A stretch of 8,183 bases of DNA from Anaerolineae bacterium (GTDB taxonomy: Bacteria; Chloroflexota; Anaerolineae; JAAYZQ01): NCBI GenBank assembly GCA_016929795.1, contig JAFGIA010000341.1, forward strand, positions 1-8,183, written 5' to 3'. Below the pieces are notes generated by a model that worked only from the letters and a program-made list of their open reading frames with translations, was not told the DNA's origin and ran no database searches. Shown one piece after another: positions 1 through 6,500 of the stretch (position 1 is its first letter; every line of letters starts with the position of its first letter). Position numbers and translations under genes: made by a program.

Positions 1-1475
1 GACGACACCGCTTGCCTCTGGCCCGGCCAACCAGACCAGGGGCAGGGGGGCGCCGTTGCCTGGCAGTGGGCCGGCGACGCCGGCCGCTGCGACGATGTCC
101 CCCGGGGAAAGGGCATCGGAGCCGCTCACCTGGGCGATGAGGGTCAGGGTTTGCAGGGTTACGTTCTGGGCGTGGGCCTTGTCGGGGGTGTAGAGGCCCC
201 ACTCGCCCAGGGCATTGGCCGTATCGCCGTAGAGGGCGTTGTAGACTGTGTTGGTGGCGCGCACGCCGTCGCCGCCGGCCGCTTCGACGACCAGACCGTT
301 CCAGCCGCAGAGTGGACGAACACCCCGGTGTCGTCCGCCCGGCCGACGTACAGACCGTGGCCCTGGGCGCCGGCTATCTCGAAGCCGTTGTTCTGATCAC
401 TATACACGGTCGTGCTAGGGTTGCCCGCCGAGTTCACGTTCACGCCGTCGTCGCCCGCCGAGTTCACGTACATGCCGTAGCCGCCCGCCGAGCCCACCCT
501 CACGCCAGTTATGCCCGCCGAGCCCACGATCACACCGTTGGTGCCCGCCGAGTCCACGTGCACGCCGGTGCCGCCCGCCGAGCCCACGTACACGCCAATC
601 ACGTCCGCCCGGCCGACGTGCAACCCATTTCCTTGGGCACCGGCGACCTCGAAGCCGTTGTTCTGGCTCCCAGGCACGGTGGTGCTGGGGCTGCCCACCG
701 AGCCGACATACACGCCATGGTCGCCCGCCACGCCCACAAAGAGGCCGTCGCTGCCTGCGGAATCCACGGCCAGGCCGCTGAATCCCGCCGAGTTCACGAA
801 AACACCGTTGCTGCCCGCCGAGTTGACAGACAGGCCATCGCCACTCGCCGTTTCGACTGCCACGCCGCGCCCACCGGCAGCGACCACGCGCACCCCGTCC
901 TGTCCCGCCGTGGCGACGTGCACCCCTTCGCCGGCCGGCGCTTCAACCCACAGCGCAATCCCGCCGACGCTTTCGAATCCTGCCGCTTCCCCCACGCCGT
1001 TGTTCTCGATCCAGAGCAGCGGCTCGCCGAGGTCTGCTTCAGCCAGGAAGGGCAGCGCCAGGGAGAGGGCCGCCGGGGCGCCGGTCAGCTCCTGGCGCGG
1101 CGCGAGGGGGACGTACACGCCGTTCCCCGCCGGGCAGCGCACGGCGACTTCGAGCCAGCGGGCGCTGCCGTCGTGGACGGTGCCAAAGTCGAGCCGGGCG
1201 GTAAAGAGGCCGTCTACCAGCTCGACGCCCTCGTGGGTGACGGTGCTGCCCACCTGGGTGCTGCCGCCGGCGGCGTCAAAGAGCCTGAAGCGCAGGTCGC
1301 AGATGCCGTTGACCGGGCCGTTGGCGTCGCGGAGCTGGCCCTGGTAGGTGAATGCCGAGCCGTAGGTGCCTTGCGTGCTTGCCGGCGTGTCTTGCTGGCC
1401 TGTCACCTGGCTGGCGCCCAGCAGCAGGATCGCCATTGTGACCAATAGTGCCAGAATTCGCTTGTAGTTCATCAT
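1..1475 (-). CDS. Exported decapeptide-repeat fibre-like protein, 3'-truncated by window edge, with a -1 frameshift
   Basis: Predicted surface fibre-like protein; no enzymatic role seen. The start is one of two tandem ATGs (1475 or 1472) just after a GAGGGGGG ribosome site; upstream in-frame codons lack such a site. Residues 1-26 form a signal peptide (KR, then LALLVTMAILLL). Residues about 40-140 hold a module opening FTYQGQLRD, with WLEVAVR and PLAPRQELTGAP, which I recognise from many environmental bacterial surface proteins. Residues about 182-391 are decapeptides of pattern xxG-V-x-V-x-S-A-G. The original frame becomes compositionally unlike the rest after residue 392 and stops at 159. 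Shifting frame between 301 and 300 restores the repeat, and 100 further codons stay open to base 1, including GLYTPDKAHAQNVTLQ and LSPGDIVAAAGV. I read this as one gene with a one-base deletion, real or an assembly error. It is a paralogue of the protein at 1947-3470. Confidence 0.8.
300..301 (-). other. Apparent one-base deletion (frameshift) in the decapeptide-repeat gene
   Basis: On the coding strand the text reads gcggctgg then aacggtctgg. Sibling units in this gene have the codon order Ala-Gly-x-Asn-Gly-Val/Leu, which needs one more base between 301 and 300. Upstream of this point one frame carries the repeat; downstream the repeat continues as NGLVVEAAGGDGV in the next frame and stays open to the window edge. 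No long homopolymer or typical slippery heptamer is present, so programmed frameshifting is not supported. A sequencing or assembly indel and a true inactivating mutation are both possible. Confidence 0.75.
303..932 (-). repeat. In-frame 30-bp tandem repeat array (21 decapeptide units), with a 270-bp higher-order repeat
   Basis: From residue 182 to 391 the protein stays in strict register with a 10-residue period, for example SNGVFVNSAG, FSGLAVDSAG, DHGVYVGSVG, GTGVHVDSAG and GYGMYVNSAG. A variant trio (x-PSTTV, then NNGFE[VI]AGAQ, then G-x-GL-x-VGRAD) occurs at residues 262-291 and again at 352-381. This gives a 90-residue, 270-bp super-repeat in the same phase. Glycine at position 3 and alternating valines suggest stacked beta strands, perhaps two units per solenoid turn; that structural reading is inference. 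At least two more degenerate units follow beyond the frameshift. Confidence 0.9.
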
Positions 1476-1479
1476 CTGT

Positions 1480-1487
1480 CCCCCCTC
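1480..1487 (-). promoter_or_regulatory. Ribosome binding site of the decapeptide-repeat gene
   Basis: The coding strand reads GAGGGGGG followed by acag and then ATGATG. The site lies 4 nt from the first ATG and 7 nt from the second, so either codon could initiate. It rules out the longer in-frame extension to 1574, which has no purine-rich site and would place arginine-rich sequence ahead of the signal peptide. Confidence 0.6.
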
Positions 1488-1523
1488 GAAAATAACCGCG
1501 GCGACCGCCGAGACGCGTAACAA

Positions 1524-1569
1524 AACCCTCCGGGTTGTGCATGGCCTGCGCAAGCCGGGAGGCTTGCGC
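1524..1569 (-). terminator. Double hairpin in the 179-nt gap, possible terminator or REP-like element
   Basis: Two inverted repeats lie in the gap between the miniature exported gene and the repeat gene. The first is a perfect 9-bp stem (GCGCAAGCC / GGCTTGCGC, 1548-1556 with 1561-1569) around a 4-nt loop. The second is a 5-bp stem (AACCC / GGGTT, 1524-1536) around a 3-nt loop. On the coding strand the second is followed by TTGTT, giving GGGTTTTGTT. This could end the upstream transcript, but the T-tract is short and interrupted. A dispersed intergenic repeat is an equally good reading. Confidence 0.4.
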
Positions 1570-1654
1570 CACACGCATCGCCGGCGTTTTCATTCCTCGT
1601 GGCGCCCTGTAGGGCATGGCGTCTCTTTTGAATCTCTATCCTTCCCTGTGAAGG

Positions 1655-1936
1655 TTACCAACCGCGTAGAACGCACGGCAGATAGGTGCAGCAGCAGCCG
1701 CTGCCCCGGAGCGCCGGTGACCTGACCGAACTCAGCAGTTGATACCCTCCGCCACTCATCGGTTCGCCGGCTTGGGGGCCAACGCTGTTCAAACGATAAC
1801 TGCCGCCTGCGATAGTCCCTTCCTCCACGGTGTAGCTGCCTCCCGGCTGGGCCGAGGCCACCGTGCTCAGCAGCAACACGATGACCACGGCGGCTACAAC
1901 GATGAACCGCCGCCTGCTGGTTGAGGTGCCTCTCAT
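1655..1936 (-). CDS. Miniature exported protein (93 aa) with LP-type C-terminal signature
   Basis: Unnamed small secreted protein of a kind I recall from Chloroflexota; function unknown. The start at 1936 gives 6 nt to an AGGAGG; the adjacent ATG at 1939 gives only 3 nt. Residues 1-27 are a signal peptide, TSRRRF then a hydrophobic VVAAVVIVLLL stretch, with likely cleavage after VASA. The SRRRFI segment resembles a twin-arginine motif. The mature part is only about 65 residues. It contains two glycine-flanked aromatic repeats (AGGSYRLNSVG and SGGGYQLLSS), matching the GGxYxLxxxxGQxxAGxxxGGxYxL pattern of larger relatives. It ends CCCTYLPCVLRGW, with four cysteines among its last 13 residues. 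Its ribosome site overlaps the stop of the fibre gene upstream, so the two are probably translationally coupled. Confidence 0.8.
   Translation of the reverse strand: MRGTSTSRRRFIVVAAVVIVLLLSTVASAQPGGSYTVEEGTIAGGSYRLNSVGPQAGEPMSGGGYQLLSSVRSPALRGSGCCCTYLPCVLRGW
1658..1687 (-). other. LP-type C-terminal signature of the miniature protein
   Basis: The last ten residues are TYLPCVLRGW, preceded by three consecutive cysteines. The R-[GS]-W ending is shared with the propeller protein at 7470-7505. Confidence 0.65.
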
Positions 1937-1942
1937 CATTTG

Positions 1943-1949
1943 CCTCCTA
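1943..1949 (-). promoter_or_regulatory. Stop codon / Shine-Dalgarno overlap (TAGGAGG)
   Basis: On the coding strand TAGGAGG joins the TAG stop of the 507-residue fibre gene (1949-1947) to the AGGAGG of the miniature gene (1948-1943). The next start lies 6 nt further on, and only 10 nt separate the two genes. Ribosomes finishing the fibre gene would sit on the initiation site of the next one, which implies coupled translation in a single transcript. Confidence 0.8.
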
Positions 1950-3470
1950 ATCGTCATCGGTCTCACCGCTCGCGCTCGCCGGTTCCAGTCGTGCCGCCTC
2001 GTTGCCCAGCCGCCTGGCCACGAGGCGCCAGTCAAAGCCGATGTTGCATCTCTGCCCGCCCATCACCCTGACCGTGAACCAAGCCGGCGTCTTTTCGGCG
2101 ACGTACAGCGGGCAGTCACCCAGCGGCGTAACGAACACCTGGTACTCGGCCAGGTTCACCATCCGGGCAAAGACCGCCTCGATCGTCACCCTTGCCTCGC
2201 CGTCCACCAGCTCCGCCGTGCCGAAATCCTCGATCCAGTCACCCGTGGCCCGGACGGCGTACGTGGCGCGAGGGCCATAGTCGCCGGCCTCGGTGCCGAA
2301 CGTGACCGCGCCAGCCTCATCCACTGTCCAGACGGCCGTGTTGTCTCCGTTATAGATCACAAACGCGCTGCTCGAGTTGTTATCCTCGTCGAGGTGTACG
2401 TGGGCCTCGTCGTTGCTGAACAGCAGGATGTCGCTGCTGGTCAACCCCGGTTCGGAATAGATTCGCCCATCGTCGCCGCTGCCATATACCCCGAGCACTA
2501 GGTCGGGGGCGGTGTTGTCGCCCCCGGCGGCATACACGCCGCCCCCCCCGGCCACATCGCTGCGAAAAAGACCCCCATAGTCCTCGCCGCTGACCGAGAT
2601 GCCAAGCACGCCGTTGCCGCCTGCCGCCAGCACGCGCACGCCGTCCGAGTCCGCCTGCTCCACGAACACGCCATACCAATCGGCCGAGTGCACCGTCACG
2701 CCGTCCAGGCCCGCATGGCCGACCCACAGCCCGCTGCCTTGAGCGCCGGCTACTTCGAAGCCATTCGCGTATACTGAAGGGCTGGTCAGGCTGGGGATGC
2801 CGGCCTCGTTCACATACATGCCGTCGTCGCCGGCCGAGCCCACGTAAACACCGTCGTTGCCCGCCTCGTACACCTGCATGCCAACGCCGGCCGAGTGATA
2901 GACCAGCACGCCGTTGTTGCCCTCCGAGTCGACTTGCAGACCGTCACCGCTGCCGCTGTTATAGATCCAGAGGCCATCGCCGGCACTGCTCCCGGTCCAC
3001 CACTCGCCAAAGTGGTCGTGCGGGCAGGCAGCGTCGACGGCCGGCGCAGCCACGCTCACCTGTAGGCGTGGGGTCAACACCGTGAAATCGGCCTCGCCCG
3101 GCCCGCGCACCCCTACCGCCAGCCACAGGACCTGGACGCCCACGACTGCCGCCGGGATAGGCTCGACATTGCCCAGAGAGGTCACGAACTCGCCCCTCGA
3201 TACCATGACTCCCTGCTGTATCTCCGACCAGAGCGGCTGTCCGCCTGACACGGCGCCATACAGGCTGAACGAGAGATCGTAGGTTCCATCCGCCACCGGC
3301 TTGCCCGCTGTGTCGCTCAGCCGGCCGGCGTAGGGAATGGTGGTCCCCGCGTGCTCGGCGCCCGGTGCCGGCAGCGCGCGGGCACCGTTGGACAGTCCGG
3401 GACCCAGGCACACAGCCAGCAGCATCACGCCGGCCAGCAGAAGTGTGAACACGACTTGTTTGACGTTCAT
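1947..3470 (-). CDS. Exported decapeptide-repeat fibre-like protein (507 aa)
   Basis: Predicted cell-surface fibre-like protein; no catalytic motif seen. The start at 3470 is set by AGGAGG with 5-nt spacing; a 22-residue upstream extension has no such site. Residues 1-31 form a signal peptide (VVFTLLLAGVMLLAV); LAVC is a poor lipobox. Residues about 45-145 are a diverged YxGRLxD module like that in the gene at 1-1475. A CPHDHFGEWWTG linker follows at 149-160. Residues about 164-290 are decapeptide units, including GFEVAGAQGSGLWVG, shared with that paralogue. Residues 320-392 contain APDLVLGVYG, DGRIYSEPG, SSDILLFSND and VWTVDEAGAVTFG, a segment I recall from similar proteins. Residues 408-497 form a C-terminal module with DWIEDFGTAEL, EYQVFVTPLGDCPLYV and FDWRLVARRLGNE. 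The protein ends in acidic GETDDD, with no LP signature. Confidence 0.87.
   Translation of the reverse strand: MNVKQVVFTLLLAGVMLLAVCLGPGLSNGARALPAPGAEHAGTTIPYAGRLSDTAGKPVADGTYDLSFSLYGAVSGGQPLWSEIQQGVMVSRGEFVTSLGNVEPIPAAVVGVQVLWLAVGVRGPGEADFTVLTPRLQVSVAAPAVDAACPHDHFGEWWTGSSAGDGLWIYNSGSGDGLQVDSEGNNGVLVYHSAGVGMQVYEAGNDGVYVGSAGDDGMYVNEAGIPSLTSPSVYANGFEVAGAQGSGLWVGHAGLDGVTVHSADWYGVFVEQADSDGVRVLAAGGNGVLGISVSGEDYGGLFRSDVAGGGGVYAAGGDNTAPDLVLGVYGSGDDGRIYSEPGLTSSDILLFSNDEAHVHLDEDNNSSSAFVIYNGDNTAVWTVDEAGAVTFGTEAGDYGPRATYAVRATGDWIEDFGTAELVDGEARVTIEAVFARMVNLAEYQVFVTPLGDCPLYVAEKTPAWFTVRVMGGQRCNIGFDWRLVARRLGNEAARLEPASASGETDDD
2601..2981 (-). repeat. Decapeptide repeat region (about 12 units) in the 507-aa fibre protein
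   Basis: Residues 164-290 hold a 10-residue period, for example SGDGLQVDSE, GNNGVLVYHS, GNDGVYVGSA, GDDGMYVNEA, GLDGVTVHSA and DSDGVRVLAA. The variant trio IPSLTSPSVY, ANGFEVAGAQ, GSGLWVGHAG interrupts it exactly in phase, as in the paralogue to the left. The units are more diverged in DNA than in the neighbouring gene, so this array looks older or under less homogenisation. Confidence 0.85.
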
Positions 3471-3475
3471 TTTCG

Positions 3476-3481
3476 CCTCCT
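3476..3481 (-). promoter_or_regulatory. Strong Shine-Dalgarno deciding the fibre-gene start
   Basis: The coding strand reads AGGAGG, then cgaaa, then ATG at 3470. The perfect site with 5-nt spacing fixes the start and excludes the upstream in-frame ATG codons at 3536 and 3506. Confidence 0.85.
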
Positions 3482-3564
3482 CGTGAATGAACAGGCTCCC
3501 CCTCATGATCTTGATTGCTCCCGGGATTCTGTTCATCTCTATCGGAGATCTTGGCCGGTGCGCC

Positions 3565-6500
3565 CTATCTCCTCACGATTGGTAGATACACCCTGTGCAC
3601 CACCTCGGGAATGTACACGGTATTCGAGTTGATGAACGGCGAGTTGTCGGTGGCGTTGAATGCCCGGAGGCGGTAGGTGTGGTAACCGGCATCGAGCGCT
3701 CGATCTTTATAAGAAGTGGTCGTAGCGGACAGGGTGGCGAGCACTTCATAGTCAACCTGATCGCTCGAGGAGCGCTCGACAATGTAGCCACCCACGTCGC
3801 TCGGACCTACCCCCCAGGCAAGAACTACCCAGGTAAAGTCGTGTACCGCTGCCTGGAAAAACGATGGTGGGGCCAGGTTCAGGCCCAGCGTCTGGCCACT
3901 GACCGGTGTGGAGAAGGGCGAATTCCCGCTCTCGTTGAACGCTTGCATCCTGTAAAAGTAGGTCTGCTGCGGCTGTGGATGCCCGTCTTCGATCGGCCTG
4001 CCGCTCGCCGCTGCCGGGTTGACATCCACGAACCGGGTGGCGTCGCCGGCGACCAGCCCCACGCGGGTGAAGGGACCGGCGGCTGTGGACGAGCGCCAGA
4101 TCTCGGCGCCAAGCGCGCCGCTGTCGAGCGGGTCCCACTGCAGACGAATCTCATAAGACGACTCGCCGGTGGCGGTCAAGCTTGCCGGCGTGGCGGGAGC
4201 AGGTGGCGGTGTATGAGCGTGGCACACGTTGGCATAGCCCGAATAGGCCGAGCCGAGGGCCAGCACCCGGTAGAAATAGGTCCGGTTGGCGAGCACGCTC
4301 TTGTCGGCGTAAAAGGTCTCGTCGGGTACCAATGTGGCGATGATCTGATAGGGTCCTGACCAGCCCTCGCGGCGCTCCAGCCGGAACCCGGCCTCGTCGC
4401 CGCTGTTATCGCGCCACGAGAGGTCGATCTCGAACGGCGAGACCGCCTGCGCCAGCGCGTCGCTCGGAGGCAGCGGGCCGGCGGGGCCGATGGCAAACAG
4501 GTTGCCATCCTGCGACACCACATAGACCATGTTGCCGTACCCGATGGCCGGAGAGGATGCCAACACCGATCGGCCCCCAATGGTCACCGACCAGCGCACG
4601 CTGCCATCGCTGCGGTCCAGGGCATACAGCCTGGCGTGGCCGTCCGGCCCCCCCACCACGTAGACTGCCTCGTCATCCAGCGCCGGAGAGGAATCCACCG
4701 GGCCGCCGGTGTCGTACGTCCAGCGCAGGGTGCCGTCCGAGTTGAGGGCATAGACGTGGTTATCCGTCACGCCAAAGTAAACGCTGCTATCCTCCCCCAC
4801 CGCCGGCGAGGAGTTGATGTCATTGATGGTGCCTGCCACATCGTAATGCCAGTTTTCAGCCATTGCCGGGCTGATGGAAAGCAACCGCCCATTGATGGTG
4901 CCCACCATGATCGAATCGTTCGGACCAATGGAAGGCGAGCCCAGGGAAGGAGCGCCGAGATCAAAACCGGTGTTCAGGGTCCCATTCCAGTAGGTGAAAT
5001 AGATCTCTCCATCCTCGGCGATCGCCGGGGTGCCGGCTGAGCCAAAGGCGGCGGCTTGTTCTGCCCAGATGCGCTCTCCCGTGGGTCGATAACCGTTATA
5101 GATCGAGAAACCACCATTCATGTCGATGGTTGCCAGAGCCAGCACCGTGCCATCGGAGGTCACGCGCGGCGAGTTGCTAAACGGTGACTGGCCGGGCGTG
5201 GGGCCGGCGGTTCCCGGGAATAGCTCCATTGGAGCGCGCCAGCGTAGATCTCCTGACCGGTCGACCGCGTAGAGGTAGCCATCCTCCGCACGGAAGTAGA
5301 GTGTGCCATCGGTGGTCAGGATCGGGCCGGCATTGATCGCCCCACCGGCCTGAAAGCGCCACCTTTCACTGCCATCCGGATTGACGGCATATAGCAAACC
5401 CAAGGCGTTGCCCGCATAGATCGTCCCATCGGTGCCCACGATGGGCGACGGCACGCCGTTGGTAAAGGGGGCCGGGTTGAGGGGGAACGTCCAGCGCACG
5501 GCACCCAGCGTCGGGCCGGAATAGGTCGTCAAGCCGCTGTTGCGGATGTCGTGGCGGAACATGGGCCACGGACTGTCGAATTCGGCGCCCGCTCCCCAGT
5601 AGCTCATGGCCGGGTCGCCGAACAATACGTGCTTTACCAGTGCCCGCCCGCGCGGCTCTCCAGGAGCCTCGTCAAAGAGCTGCATCGCCGTCTGGTAGGT
5701 GGCGTCTCCCAGGCGAGGGAACGGGCCGACCAGGAGTTGGTCGAAGCGGAGCACGATGTCTTGCCCCACCCCGGTGCCGGTGTTGCCGGTCCAGCCTGGC
5801 TGGAAGCCCGTGCTACCGGTGGCGCCGTAAAAGGCCGCGGCCTTGCCCTGGGCTACCAGTGTGACGCCCAACCCCTCTCCGCTTTCGGTATTCGCTGTGC
5901 CGCACCCCTCCACTGTCACCACCGGAGCCGGCTCGTACGGCGGGGCGATCCCCAGCGCAGGGTCGAGCAAGCGCGCGTCGCCGGCCGCCAGGTAGCTCCC
6001 TCCAATCAGCTCGTTACGCGAGATGACCTGCCCATCGCCCGTATCCATCGGCTCGGTAGGCTGCGTGGGGAGGTCGTCGTCGTAATAATCATGATCCCAG
6101 GGATACTGATAGACCGCCCATTCATTACCGTGCCCAGCCAGGTTAACCAACCCATGCCGCTCCGCGTTCCAGGCAGCCACGAGGTTGTCGCGGCTGAGCG
6201 GGAATTCCGCTGTGAAAGAAGACTGCGGCACATTGTTGGCATTCAAGGCGGTCTCGAACAGGCGCGTCTGGTTCATACCCGCTGGTTGGAGTGCCTCATC
6301 CCAGATCGCTTCCATCAGCGCCGCCGTATCTGTGTCTTCGCCGATCAGACCTTCTCCGAATGCGGCCCCGTGGGGATGGTAGGCACCGGCCTGCCAGGTC
6401 AGACCGGTGAACTGCATAAACGCGCCCGCCTGGATAGTGTTCATCTTCCAGGCGCCGCCGTCGCGCTCAAAGGCCATCATCGTACCCAACGCGCGCCGCA

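Noticed and set aside
303..932. CRISPR-like array of 30-bp repeats
   Set aside because: The units are contiguous with no spacers, vary at degenerate positions and encode a regular decapeptide in frame.
312..1448. Long plus-strand open frame opposite the repeat gene, rich in His-Ala-Arg repeats
   Set aside because: It is the complement of the 30-bp coding repeats. Repetition without stops on one strand keeps the other open; it has no ribosome site or signal peptide, and its composition is implausible.
1937..2035. N-terminal extension of the miniature protein from an ATG at 2035
   Set aside because: It would overlap the fibre gene by about 90 nt and add an arginine-rich segment before the signal peptide; the AGGAGG points to 1936.
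3410..3470. Lipoprotein signal on the 507-aa fibre protein
   Set aside because: The candidate lipobox is LAVC, with valine before cysteine, which is unfavourable; an ordinary signal peptide fits better.
3471..3536. N-terminal extension of the 507-aa fibre protein from an upstream ATG at 3536
   Set aside because: The perfect AGGAGG with 5-nt spacing and the signal peptide both begin at 3470; the extension would place polar residues before the signal.
3471..3564. Terminator between the protease and fibre genes
   Set aside because: Only a weak 5-bp stem (ATCTC/GAGAT) without a T-tract is present; the genes are more likely co-transcribed.
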